64,000 nt of DNA from [Clostridium] colinum (GTDB lineage Bacteria; Bacillota; Clostridia; Lachnospirales; CAG-274): contig NZ_OW712331.1 in assembly GCF_940677205.1 (NCBI RefSeq), forward strand, positions 868,001-932,000, in the 5' to 3' direction. The notes below the pieces were generated by a model that was not told the origin of the DNA, did not search any database, and saw only the letters and a program-made list of their open reading frames with translations. A program made the position numbers and the translations under genes. Below, piece by piece: positions 38,123 through 46,456 of the stretch (the stretch's first letter is position 1; the number at the start of each line of letters is the position of its first letter).

Positions 38123-38515
38123 TTGAATGAAAAACAAAAATTATTTTGTGAATATTATATAGAAACAAGTGATGTTAAAATTGCCGCTAAAAAGGCAGGA
38201 TATATGGAAAAAACTGGAATAAAGTTATTGAAAAATGAAAAAATTAAAACTTATATTGAACAAAGCACAAAAGAGAGTAACACTGAAAACAAAAATATAG
38301 CTAAATCTAATGAAATTATAGAATGTCTTACTAAAATAATGCGTGGAGAAGAAAATGATAATTTAGATAATAAATCATCAAAAGGAATATCTGTTAAAGA
38401 AAAACTAAAGGCGGCAGAGTTACTTGGAAAAATGTATTCTATATTTTCTCCTAAACAAGAAAAATGTGAGGAGCAAACAGTTTATATTTTAGGAGATAAT
38501 CTTATTGAAGAATAA
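38123..38515 (+). CDS. Phage terminase small subunit
   Basis: A 130-residue terminase small subunit (Terminase_2/XtmA family), which recognises DNA for packaging and feeds the large subunit. The N-terminal helix-turn-helix reads EKQKLFCEYYIETSDVKIAAKKAGY, typical of the family. The start is a TTG with TTGGAGGTG 7 nt upstream. It stands first in the late structural operon, 6 nt before the large subunit. Confidence 0.88.
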   Translation: MNEKQKLFCEYYIETSDVKIAAKKAGYMEKTGIKLLKNEKIKTYIEQSTKESNTENKNIAKSNEIIECLTKIMRGEENDNLDNKSSKGISVKEKLKAAELLGKMYSIFSPKQEKCEEQTVYILGDNLIEE

Positions 38516-38521
38516 AAATAT

Positions 38522-39766
38522 ATGGATAAAAAAATTTATTTACCTAAAATAGTAGGAAAAGGATATAAATCTTATTGGAACTTTAAAGGGAGATTTAGAG
38601 TATGTAAAGGCTCTAGAGCAAGTAAAAAATCTAAAACAACTGCATTAAACTTTATTGTTAGAATGATGAAATATAAAGATGCAAATCTTTTAGTAGTTAG
38701 AAAAACTTATGCTACTCTTAAAGACAGTTGCTTTGCTGAACTTAGCTGGGCCATTAACACTCTTGGTGTTACCAAATTTTGGGAATGTAGAACATATCCA
38801 CTTGAAATTACATATTTACCTACTAATCAAAAAATATATTTTAGAGGCTTAGATGACCCTTTAAAAATAACATCTATTACAACTCAAAAAGGTGTTTTAT
38901 GTTGGCTATGGATAGAAGAAGCCTATGAAATAGACAAAGAAGAAGATTTTGAAGTTTTACAAGAGAGCATTAGAGGTAATGTACCAGAAGGGCTTTTTAA
39001 ACAGATTACATTAACATTTAATCCTTGGAATGAAAAACATTGGTTAAAAAAAAGGTTTTTTGATTGTGAAAAAGATAAGGATATATTAGCTATTACTACT
39101 AATTATTTAATTAATGAATGGCTTGATGAAGCAGATATAAAAATGTTTGAAAGTATGAAAAAAAACAATCCACGAAGGTATCAAGTAGCTGGGCTTGGAG
39201 AGTGGGGAGTTAGTGATGGACTTGTATATGAAAATTTTATTGAATTATCATTTAATATTCAAGAAATTAAAAAAAGAAATAATGTATTTGCTATTTTTGG
39301 CTTAGATTTTGGATATACTAATGACCCTACAGCTTTATTTTGTGGGTTAGTAGATATTAGTCTTAAAGAAATTTATGTTTTTGACGAACTTTATAAAAAA
39401 TCTTTAACAAATTTTGATATATATAATGAAATATTAAATATGGGATATGTTAAAGAAACTATTATAGCAGATTCGGCAGAGCCTAAAAGTATAGAAGAAC
39501 TTAGAGAGCTTGGAATAAATAGAATAAGACCAGCTAAAAAAGGAAAAGATAGCTTAAACAATGGTATACAATATATACAAGGATTTAAAATAATTATACA
39601 TCCTAAATGCAAAAACTTTTTAAATGAAATATGTAATTATACTTGGAGTAAGAATGAATTTGGTAAACCTATAAACAGGCCTATAGATGATTTTAACCAT
39701 TTATTAGATGCTATGCGTTATGCTATACAATCTATAAAAAATTATGATAGATTTAGCTTTAAATGA
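38522..39766 (+). CDS. Phage terminase large subunit
   Basis: A 414-residue packaging motor of the PBSX/XtmB type. The ATPase half has a Walker A-like GSRASKKSKTT near residue 30 and a Walker B region LWIEEAYE; the RNase H-like nuclease half shows GLDFGYTNDPTAL near 260 and DDFNHLLDAMRYA near the C-terminus. All domains are present, so the motor looks functional. No clear Shine-Dalgarno precedes the ATG, only 6 nt after the small subunit stop, so translation may be coupled. Confidence 0.93.
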   Translation: MDKKIYLPKIVGKGYKSYWNFKGRFRVCKGSRASKKSKTTALNFIVRMMKYKDANLLVVRKTYATLKDSCFAELSWAINTLGVTKFWECRTYPLEITYLPTNQKIYFRGLDDPLKITSITTQKGVLCWLWIEEAYEIDKEEDFEVLQESIRGNVPEGLFKQITLTFNPWNEKHWLKKRFFDCEKDKDILAITTNYLINEWLDEADIKMFESMKKNNPRRYQVAGLGEWGVSDGLVYENFIELSFNIQEIKKRNNVFAIFGLDFGYTNDPTALFCGLVDISLKEIYVFDELYKKSLTNFDIYNEILNMGYVKETIIADSAEPKSIEELRELGINRIRPAKKGKDSLNNGIQYIQGFKIIIHPKCKNFLNEICNYTWSKNEFGKPINRPIDDFNHLLDAMRYAIQSIKNYDRFSFK

Positions 39767-39785
39767 TTTTATAAAGGAGGTTTTT

Positions 39786-41183
39786 ATGAACCTTGAATAT
39801 AATTTTGAAACAGATGAAATAAACAAAATAATATATAAATTTGGTAATGAAAAGTCTTTTATTGATTTTTTAGAGAGAAATATAATAAACTTTTTAAACT
39901 CTGAAGAAAGAAAAAATATGATAGTTGGTGAACAATATTATTTTGGTAATCATGATATTTTAAAAAGAAATCGTACTATAATAGGTAGTGATGGAAATAA
40001 AGAAATAATAGACAATTTACCTAACAATAAAATTGTAGATAATCAATATGCCAGAGTTGTAGACCAAAAAAATAGTTATTTATTATCAAAGCCCATAACT
40101 TTTTATTGTGAAGATGAGTTATTTATTAAAAACATAGAAAAAATATTTGATAAATCTTTTTATAGGCTTATAAAAAATATAGGAGAAGATGCTATTAACT
40201 GTGGTATAAGTTGGATTTATATATTTTTTGATGAAATAGGAAATATAAAGTTTAAAAAATTTAAGCCTTATGAAATATTGCCTATTTGGGCCGATGAAGA
40301 GCACACTGTTTTAGAATATTTACTTAGAATATATGACATAGAAAAATATGAACAAAATAAAATAAATATAGTAACACAAGTTGAGTTATACACAAAAACA
40401 GGGATACAATACTATATTTTACATAATCAAAAATTAATATTAGATACTTCTAAAGGATTTAAACCTTATATATATAATTCTTATAACTTTCCGTTATCTT
40501 GGGATAAAATCCCTGTGATATCTTTTAAATTTAATTCTAAAGAAATTCCACTTATAAAAAGAGTAAAAACTTTACAAGATTCTTTAAATACCATAAGAAG
40601 TGATTTTATGAATAATATGCAAGAAGATGCTAGAAACACTATTTTAATTTTAAAAAATTATGACGGAACTAATTTAGCTGAATTTAGAAAAAATTTATCT
40701 GAATATGGCGTTGTAAAAGTTAAAACAATAGACGGCAGTGAAGGTGGCGTTGAAACATTAAAAATAAATATAGATAGCAACAACTATGAGGTGTTAGCTA
40801 AAGCATTTAAAAAGGCTATAATAGAAAATGCTAGAGGATATGATTGTAAAGACGAAAAAATAGGACAAAATCCTAATCAAATGAATATCCAAAGTGTATA
40901 TGCCGATATTGACCTTGATGCTAGCCTTATGGAAACTGAATTTCAAGCATCATTTGAAATGTTATTTTGGTTTATTAAAAAATATTTTAGCTACATACTA
41001 AAAAAAGATTTTAATAATATTAATATAGAAGTTATTTTTAATAAAGATATTTTAATAAATGAAACAGAAGCTATTAATAATTGTATAAAATCTATGGATA
41101 TTATATCTAAAGAGACTATTATTAGTCAACACCCGTGGGTATCTAATATAAAACAAGAATTAAACAAAATTAATAAACAATAA
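39786..41183 (+). CDS. Phage portal protein (SPP1 gp6-like)
   Basis: A 465-residue portal, the dodecameric channel through which DNA enters the head. Family segments are NDHDILKRNRT-like GNHDILKRNRTII, DNQYARVVDQKNSYLLSKPI and the late NIQSVYADIDLDASLMETEFQ. The ATG at 39786 is chosen because AAAGGAGG lies 5 nt before it; the longer frame from 39744 overlaps the terminase gene. The gene ends at 41183, followed by a 60-nt gap with an unusual G-rich block. Confidence 0.92.
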   Translation: MNLEYNFETDEINKIIYKFGNEKSFIDFLERNIINFLNSEERKNMIVGEQYYFGNHDILKRNRTIIGSDGNKEIIDNLPNNKIVDNQYARVVDQKNSYLLSKPITFYCEDELFIKNIEKIFDKSFYRLIKNIGEDAINCGISWIYIFFDEIGNIKFKKFKPYEILPIWADEEHTVLEYLLRIYDIEKYEQNKINIVTQVELYTKTGIQYYILHNQKLILDTSKGFKPYIYNSYNFPLSWDKIPVISFKFNSKEIPLIKRVKTLQDSLNTIRSDFMNNMQEDARNTILILKNYDGTNLAEFRKNLSEYGVVKVKTIDGSEGGVETLKINIDSNNYEVLAKAFKKAIIENARGYDCKDEKIGQNPNQMNIQSVYADIDLDASLMETEFQASFEMLFWFIKKYFSYILKKDFNNINIEVIFNKDILINETEAINNCIKSMDIISKETIISQHPWVSNIKQELNKINKQ

Positions 41184-41194
41184 ATAATTTTAAA

Positions 41195-41216
41195 GGTTGG
41201 GACTTGGGATGGTGGG
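41195..41216 (+). other. G-tract cluster before the scaffold gene
   Basis: Five G tracts (GG, GGG, GGG, GG, GGG) occur within 22 nt of a region that is otherwise A+T-rich. The spacing would allow a two-layer G-quadruplex in the message, about 30 nt before the scaffold start codon. Its role is unknown. Confidence 0.45.
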
Positions 41217-41243
41217 AGAAAAATATATAAAGGAGGTCTAATT

Positions 41244-41675
41244 ATGGACGTTAAACAATTAGTTAATTTTGGTTTAGATGAAGATAAAGCTAAACAAATT
41301 TATAGTAAAATTCAAAAATATATTTTTGAGGAAGTTAAAAATAAAACTAAAGAATATGAAAATAAAATTTTAGATTTAGAGCTTAATATTATTGTTGAAA
41401 GACAGTTATTTATGGCTGGAGCTAAAAATATTAAGGCCACTAAAGCTTTAATAGATTTTGATAAACTTAACAACAAAAATATTGATGAAAATCTTATTAA
41501 TGAAATGATAAAAGAACTTAAAAATAATGAGGAAACTAAATTTTTATTTTTTGAACAAAATAATCTACAATTAAAAGGGTTTAAACCATTAGAAACAAAT
41601 TTAAACAACAATACAATAAATAGACAAATGAGCTATGAAGAACTTTGTAGACATTATGAAAAAGGTATTTTTTAG
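41244..41675 (+). CDS. Phage capsid scaffold protein (GP20/DUF4355-like)
   Basis: A 143-residue, highly charged and mainly helical protein directly before the major capsid gene, the usual place of the scaffold. The segment LDLELNIIVERQLFMAGAKN resembles the conserved part of minor structural protein GP20-type scaffolds. It would help assemble the procapsid and leave afterwards. It has a strong AAGGAGG site. No protease domain is visible. Assignment rests on position, size and composition. Confidence 0.75.
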   Translation: MDVKQLVNFGLDEDKAKQIYSKIQKYIFEEVKNKTKEYENKILDLELNIIVERQLFMAGAKNIKATKALIDFDKLNNKNIDENLINEMIKELKNNEETKFLFFEQNNLQLKGFKPLETNLNNNTINRQMSYEELCRHYEKGIF

Positions 41676-41686
41676 GAGGTATAATA

Positions 41687-42724
41687 ATGGGAGAATTTAA
41701 TCATAAGAGTTTTAATCAGGTAGCTTTTGGAAAATATATTGAAAGTTTACCTAATGTTAGAAAAAATGAGTTAATTAAATTTAATATACTTAAGCCTAAT
41801 GCAGAGATAAGAAGAGCTTTTTCTTATCAAGGTGGAACAGGATATGCTATTTTACCTATGTATGGAAGAATAGAGGGTAGCGCATTAAATTATGATGGAA
41901 AAACTGACATTGTACCTAGTGCTACAAAAACTTTTGAAAGAGGTGTCGTTGTAGTTGGTAGAGCTAATGCTTGGATTGAAGATGATTTTTCTGAAGATAT
42001 AACTGGTGGCGTTGGATTTATGTCTAATGTGGCAAAACAAATAAAAGAATATTTTGATGAAGTTGACCAAAAAACATTACTTTCTATCTTAAAAGGTATT
42101 TTTTCTATGACTGGTGGTAAAAATGGCGAATTTGTAACAAATCATACTTATAATATATCTTCTCTTGAAAATTCTAAAATAGATGTTACTACTATTAATA
42201 CTGCTATACAGCAAGCCTGTGGTGACAATAAAAGTAAGTTTGATATTGTTATTATGCACAGTGTTGTTGCAACTAATTTAGAAAATATAAATTTACTTAA
42301 TTATTTAAAATATACAGACAAAAATGGTATACAAAGAGATTTAGGACTTGCTACGCTAAATGGAAAAATAGTTTTAATTGATGACAGTATGCCTGTTGAA
42401 GATGGTGATAGCGGTAGTAAATTATATACAACATACATATTAGGAAAAGGTGCTATTGATTTTGAAGATATTGGTGTTAAAGTGCCTTATGAAATAAACC
42501 GAGACCCAAAAACTAATGGTGGACAAGATACCTTATATGCAAGAACTAGAAAATGTTTTGCACCTTTTGGTATATCATATCTTAAAAAACAACAAGCTAG
42601 CTTATCACCAACAGATGAAGAACTTGCAAATGGTAAAAATTGGTCTTTAGTAATGGATAATGAAAAAGGTGTATATATTGAAGACAAAGCTATACCTATT
42701 GCAAGAGTTATATCTAAAGGTTAA
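41687..42724 (+). CDS. Phage major capsid protein
   Basis: A 345-residue protein in the capsid position after the scaffold, with features of the HK97-like fold: a helical N-terminus, TKTFERGVVVVGRANAWIEDDF, a long spine-helix region NVAKQIKEYFDEVDQKTLLSIL, and the C-terminal YARTRKCFAPFGISYL close to the typical end of PBSX-group capsids. AGGAGGT precedes the ATG. It is full length and undamaged. Confidence 0.88.
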   Translation: MGEFNHKSFNQVAFGKYIESLPNVRKNELIKFNILKPNAEIRRAFSYQGGTGYAILPMYGRIEGSALNYDGKTDIVPSATKTFERGVVVVGRANAWIEDDFSEDITGGVGFMSNVAKQIKEYFDEVDQKTLLSILKGIFSMTGGKNGEFVTNHTYNISSLENSKIDVTTINTAIQQACGDNKSKFDIVIMHSVVATNLENINLLNYLKYTDKNGIQRDLGLATLNGKIVLIDDSMPVEDGDSGSKLYTTYILGKGAIDFEDIGVKVPYEINRDPKTNGGQDTLYARTRKCFAPFGISYLKKQQASLSPTDEELANGKNWSLVMDNEKGVYIEDKAIPIARVISKG

Positions 42725-42734
42725 GAGGTATCAT

Positions 42735-43115
42735 ATGGATAATCTTATTGAAGAAATAACTAATAAGCTCAATTATTTAAATCTTTCTATTGAAGATAAT
42801 AATTTATCTAAAAAAATTATTCTTATTGCTATTAATTCTATTAAAAATTTTATTAAATCCGAGATAAACCCTTTTATTGATTTTTATAGTATAAAAGATA
42901 TTTTTATTGATACTGTTATAGGTGAATATTTATTACTTATTAAATCATCTAACTTAAAAAATGATATTTCTTTGGATAATTTTATAAAGTCTATCAAAGA
43001 AGGTGATGTGTCTATAACATATTTTGAAAATAAAGACAAAAGCTTTGATAATGTTATTAATTATTTTTTAGACAAAAAAAGATTACTTTATAATTATAAA
43101 AAGGTTGTATGGTAG
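42735..43115 (+). CDS. Phage head-tail connector, gp15/YqbG-like
   Basis: A 126-residue, mostly helical protein after the capsid gene, where the head completion adaptor is expected. The ATG at 42735 lies 9 nt after the capsid stop with GAGGT before it; the longer frame from 42660 overlaps the capsid and is rejected. Similarity to named families is weak by eye, so the function is drawn from position and size. Confidence 0.65.
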   Translation: MDNLIEEITNKLNYLNLSIEDNNLSKKIILIAINSIKNFIKSEINPFIDFYSIKDIFIDTVIGEYLLLIKSSNLKNDISLDNFIKSIKEGDVSITYFENKDKSFDNVINYFLDKKRLLYNYKKVVW

Positions 43116-43490
43116 ATGTTTATAAATAATAAAAATATAATTAAAAAATTATATACCGGTTTTTGTGATATATATGAATATGAAAGTTTTATAGATGAAA
43201 AAAGCTATATAACTAAGCAAAAATCTATTATTAAATATGAAAATATACCTTGTAGAGTATCTTATTATAACAATAGTGCTAATATTGTAGCATCTAAAGA
43301 AAATTTATTTAATAATATTATCACTCAAAAAGTAAAAATTTTTTTAGAAAATAATATAAAAATAAAGGCTGGGTCTGTAATTATTGTTACTCAAAATGGA
43401 AAAACAACTAAGTATAAAAATAGTGGAGAACCCGTTATATATACAAGCCATCAAGAAATAATGTTAGATATATTTGACGATATAGGATAA
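43116..43490 (+). CDS. Phage head-tail joining protein (XkdH/YqbH-like)
   Basis: A 124-residue beta-rich protein that begins immediately after the previous stop codon. The segments ENIPCRVSYYN and VIIVTQNGKTTKYKNSGEPVIYTSHQEI resemble the DUF3599/YqbH head-closure proteins. No separate ribosome binding site is seen (AAAAGGTTG lies inside the previous gene), so it is coupled. The gp10-like gene usually found next in PBSX relatives is absent. Confidence 0.65.
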   Translation: MFINNKNIIKKLYTGFCDIYEYESFIDEKSYITKQKSIIKYENIPCRVSYYNNSANIVASKENLFNNIITQKVKIFLENNIKIKAGSVIIVTQNGKTTKYKNSGEPVIYTSHQEIMLDIFDDIG

Positions 43491-43510
43491 CTTATTTAGG
43501 AGGGATATTT

Positions 43511-43915
43511 ATCAAAATTAAGATTATAAATGCTATTAGTAATCAATTATACAATGTGTTTGGAAAATGTAACATATATGCAGAACACATAAAACAGGGA
43601 TTTTTATTGCCCTGTTTTTGTATAAGGTGTATTGAAACACAAGAAAAAGCTTGTATATCTAATAGATTCAAACTTTTTAATAAGATAGAAATAACATATT
43701 TACCTAAAAAAGCTGATAATATAAACGAAGAGTGTAATAAAATACTTGATTTATTATATAATAAGTTTTTAATGTTAAAATTTGAAAAAGGGTTTATAAA
43801 AGGAGAAAATTTAAAAGGGTTTATAGAAAATGGCATTTTAAAATTTTATATAGAATATAATTTTTACGTTTTTAAAAGAGAAGAAACAAGTAAAATGCAA
43901 AAGTTATATATTTAA
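43511..43915 (+). CDS. Phage tail-terminator-like protein (DUF6838), apparent ATC start
   Basis: A 134-residue protein with the YqbJ/DUF6838 pattern: a start of KIKIINAISNQLYN, then KQGFLLPCFCIRCIE and a KLFNKIEITYLPKK strand. It would cap the tail tube at the head end. The frame has no ATG, GTG or TTG before codon 16 (GTG at 43556). AGGAGGG at 43498-43504 places the start at the ATC at 43511, exactly where homologues would begin with MKI. Annotation from the GTG would cut off the first helix. Confidence 0.7.
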   Translation: MKIKIINAISNQLYNVFGKCNIYAEHIKQGFLLPCFCIRCIETQEKACISNRFKLFNKIEITYLPKKADNINEECNKILDLLYNKFLMLKFEKGFIKGENLKGFIENGILKFYIEYNFYVFKREETSKMQKLYI

Positions 43916-43924
43916 GGAGATATT

Positions 43925-44086
43925 ATGAGTGAAAAAGTTAAAAAATTTTATAAAGAGCAATTTTTAAAAAGTGATGAATATAAAAATAAAAAAGATTTAG
44001 TAAGTGCATTATTAAAAGATAATGAAATTTATAGCAAAAATCAAGTTGAAGAAATAATTAAAAAATATTTGGAGGTAATTTTGTAA
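43925..44086 (+). CDS. Small phage protein before the sheath gene
   Basis: A 53-residue charged helical protein with a good AAGGAGA site and ATG start, ending in a TAATG overlap with the sheath gene. The sequence (MSEKVKKFYKEQFLKSDEY, then YSKNQVEEIIKKYLEVIL) matches no family that I know. Its position equals that of small unknown genes before the sheath in PBSX-like phages; it may assist sheath translation or assembly. Confidence 0.65.
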   Translation: MSEKVKKFYKEQFLKSDEYKNKKDLVSALLKDNEIYSKNQVEEIIKKYLEVIL

Positions 44087-45375
44087 TGGCAAAAGGAGGA
44101 AAATTTTTAACTTATAATAAAGTTTTACCTGGAGCTTATATAAACTTTGTATCTAAAGCAAGAGCTTTAGGAACTATTGCCGACAGAGGTGTTATGGCAA
44201 TGGCTTTAAAAAATAATTGGGGTGTTGAAAACAAAATAGTTAGCATAACAAATGAAGATTTTCAAAAAAATTCTTTAGATATATTAGGATATGATTATAC
44301 AAGCGAAAAATTAAAACCGTTTAGAGAAGTGTTTAAAAATGCAAAAGAAATAAAATTTTATAGATTAGGAACTGGTGAAAAAGCAAAAGCTACAATTGGT
44401 AGATTAAATGTTATTGCTAAGTATTCTGGTAGCAGAGGAAATGACATAAAAATAAAGATAGCTTCTAATGTGGACAAAGAAAACTTTACAGTTTATACAT
44501 ATATAGAAAATATTATGGTAGATGAAGTAATAGCTAGTAGCATAGATGAATTAAAAGAAAATAAATTTGTTAGCTTTTCTGGAACTGGAGCTTTAGAAGA
44601 AAACGCTGGAACTAGCCTTACAGGAGGAACAGAGGGCAATGTAACAAACCTTGAATATAGTAAATTTTTATCTCTTGTAGAAAAGGAAAGTTTTAATGTT
44701 CTTATTTATGATGGAGAAGATGAACAAACAAAAGGACTTTTTGAAAGTTTTACAAAAAGACTTAGAGATGATGAGGGTGTAAAAATATGTACTGTTTTAT
44801 ACAACTATAAAAAAGCAGACTTTGAAGGTATAATTAGTGTTAAAAATGATAAAAACCTTGTATATTGGGTTGGTGGAGTTTTGGCTGGAGCTGAAATAAA
44901 CCAAAGTGTCACAAACAAGGTGTATGATGGTGAATATGCATTTGAAGCTAAATATTCTAACAGTGAGCTAAAAGAAGCTATAGAAAATGGTGAATTTGTA
45001 TTTTACTATGACAATTTAGATATAAGAGTTTTGAAAGATATTAATACCTTTGTTAGTTTTTCTACAGATAAAAATTCAGATTTTAGTAATAATCAAATTA
45101 TACGTGTATTAGATTCTACCGCTAATGATATTGCTAGAATTTTTAATAACTATTATCTTGGTAAAATGCAAAATGATGCTTTAGGTAGAGATATATTTAA
45201 ATCTGAACTTATAAGTTATTTTAATCAATTACAAGCTATAAGAGCTATTGATAATTTTTCTGCTAATGATATAAAAATTAAAAAGGGAACTGAAAAAGGT
45301 GATGTTATAGTAGATTTAATGATAGAGCCTGTGGCTAGTATGGATAAAATTTATATGAAATGCATTATTGAATAG
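44086..45375 (+). CDS. Phage contractile tail sheath protein (XkdK-like)
   Basis: A 429-residue sheath subunit, showing that the tail is contractile. The opening KVLPGAYINFVSKARA and IADRGVMAMALKNNWG, the TGGTEG loop near residue 180 and the closing part around KKGTEKGDVIVDLMIEPVASMDKIYM are typical of the Phage_sheath_1 family. The start codon overlaps the preceding stop by one base. It is full length. Confidence 0.95.
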   Translation: MAKGGKFLTYNKVLPGAYINFVSKARALGTIADRGVMAMALKNNWGVENKIVSITNEDFQKNSLDILGYDYTSEKLKPFREVFKNAKEIKFYRLGTGEKAKATIGRLNVIAKYSGSRGNDIKIKIASNVDKENFTVYTYIENIMVDEVIASSIDELKENKFVSFSGTGALEENAGTSLTGGTEGNVTNLEYSKFLSLVEKESFNVLIYDGEDEQTKGLFESFTKRLRDDEGVKICTVLYNYKKADFEGIISVKNDKNLVYWVGGVLAGAEINQSVTNKVYDGEYAFEAKYSNSELKEAIENGEFVFYYDNLDIRVLKDINTFVSFSTDKNSDFSNNQIIRVLDSTANDIARIFNNYYLGKMQNDALGRDIFKSELISYFNQLQAIRAIDNFSANDIKIKKGTEKGDVIVDLMIEPVASMDKIYMKCIIE

Positions 45376-45386
45376 GAGGTAAATTT

Positions 45387-45851
45387 ATGGCTACTTTAAA
45401 AGCTTGGGACACCATAAATGGTGCTTTAGGCACTTGTTATGTTAATATTGATGGAAAAAAAGAAGAAATTTTATATTTAAAAAATATAGAAGCAAAAATA
45501 AAAAAAACTAAAAGAGAAATAAAAGTTTTGGGTCAGACTGGAACTAAACATAAAGCTAGTGGTTGGAGCGGGACTGGCAAAATGACTGTTTATTACTCTA
45601 CATCTAAATTTAGAGAGCTTATGCTTAAGTATATAAAAGAAGGAAAAGATACCTATTTTGAAATAATAATAGAAAATAATGACCCTTCTAGTGATATTCA
45701 AAGACAAAGCATAGCCTTAAAACAAGTAAATATAGATAATATAACTATGGCAAAGCTTGATATTAACAGCACTGAGCTTGACGAAGAAATGACATTTACT
45801 TTTAATGATTTAGATATATTAGAAAGTTTTAAACCAGTTGTTGGTGAATAG
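45387..45851 (+). CDS. Phage tail tube protein (XkdM-like)
   Basis: A 154-residue inner tube subunit. AWDTINGALGTCYVNIDG, the KREIKVLGQTGTKHKASGW strand and the closing LDEEMTFTFNDLDILESF are marks of the XkdM/phage tail tube family. AGGAGGT precedes the ATG. It follows the sheath by 11 nt, the usual sheath-tube pair. Confidence 0.94.
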   Translation: MATLKAWDTINGALGTCYVNIDGKKEEILYLKNIEAKIKKTKREIKVLGQTGTKHKASGWSGTGKMTVYYSTSKFRELMLKYIKEGKDTYFEIIIENNDPSSDIQRQSIALKQVNIDNITMAKLDINSTELDEEMTFTFNDLDILESFKPVVGE

Positions 45852-45863
45852 AAAGGAGTATAT

Positions 45864-46274
45864 ATGTCTAGTTTACAAGAAATACTTAACCTTAACATAG
45901 TTGATAATATAACTCATTATGTTGAAATATCTAATCGTTTGAAAGATGAAAATGGAAATAATATTAAATTTAAAATAAAACCAATTTTATTTGAGGATTT
46001 AAATCGATTAAAGAAAAAAGCTACTTTTATAGATAAAAATGGACAAGTTATAATAGATGAAGGAAAGTTAAATACACTTTGTATTATTGAAGCTACCTTA
46101 GAGCCTACTTTTAAAGATATTAAAAGTATGGAAAAATTAAATGTGAATACACCTGAACAATATTTAAATAAAGTATTATTAGCTGGAGAAATTGACAGGC
46201 TTATAAAAGAAATACTTAATATAAGTGGGTTTATAGAAAGTATTGATGAGTTGGTTTGTGATATAAAAAACTAA
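45864..46274 (+). CDS. Tail assembly chaperone, short form (XkdN-like)
   Basis: A 136-residue helical protein with the XkdN pattern: a start of LQEILNLNIVDNI, the KIKPILFEDLNRLKKKA core and EYLNKVLLAGEIDRL-like EQYLNKVLLAGEIDRL. It corresponds to gpG of lambda and would hold the tape measure and attract tube subunits. Its last codons, ATA AAA AAC TAA, form an in-phase slippery heptamer, so a longer form is predicted. AAAGGAG precedes the ATG. Confidence 0.85.
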   Translation: MSSLQEILNLNIVDNITHYVEISNRLKDENGNNIKFKIKPILFEDLNRLKKKATFIDKNGQVIIDEGKLNTLCIIEATLEPTFKDIKSMEKLNVNTPEQYLNKVLLAGEIDRLIKEILNISGFIESIDELVCDIKN

Positions 46275-46321
46275 TGAAAAAGGGTGATGCAGAGCTTAAT
46301 TATGCTTACTTTGCCCTTTTT
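46265..46321 (+). promoter_or_regulatory. Programmed -1 frameshift signal (slippery heptamer and stem)
   Basis: The heptamer A_AAA_AAC (46265-46271) is in the correct phase, with codons AAA and AAC, just before the TAA stop. Five nt later begins a stem of AAAAAGGG (46277-46284) with CCCTTTTT (46314-46321), which can be extended inward by U-G, G-U and A-U pairs. Both parts match the classical -1 signal. Slippage leads into the small frame at 46274, in frame, giving a predicted fusion of 188 residues. Confidence 0.8.
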
Positions 46322-46429
46322 AAACTAAACATTAAACCAAAAGAATTTACTTTGATGGACATTAGAGAAAAAGCTTTAATAATAGCTTTTATAGATAAGT
46401 TTATAGATGAACAAAAAGAACTAGAATAA
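46274..46429 (+). CDS. Frameshift extension of the tail assembly chaperone (T part of G-GT)
   Basis: A 51-codon frame, MKKGDAELNYAYFALFKLNI and onward, in the -1 frame relative to the chaperone and overlapping its stop by one base. Read through the slip at AAC it adds Leu then these 51 residues to the 136-residue protein. This copies the arrangement of lambda G-GT and of chaperones in many tailed phages, where the extension binds the tape measure protein. It lacks its own Shine-Dalgarno, which favours frameshifting over separate initiation at the ATG. Confidence 0.8.
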   Translation: MKKGDAELNYAYFALFKLNIKPKEFTLMDIREKALIIAFIDKFIDEQKELE

Positions 46430-46438
46430 TTAATATGA

Positions 46439-46451
46439 GGTGGGAGGTGGG
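46439..46451 (+). other. Compact G-quadruplex-like motif covering a Shine-Dalgarno
   Basis: The 13-nt run GGTGGGAGGTGGG has four G tracts separated by single bases, the shortest loops possible. It contains the GGAGG that would serve the frame starting at 46457. In RNA a two-layer quadruplex here could hide that ribosome binding site. This is inference from sequence only. Confidence 0.45.
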
Positions 46452-46456
46452 TTTAT

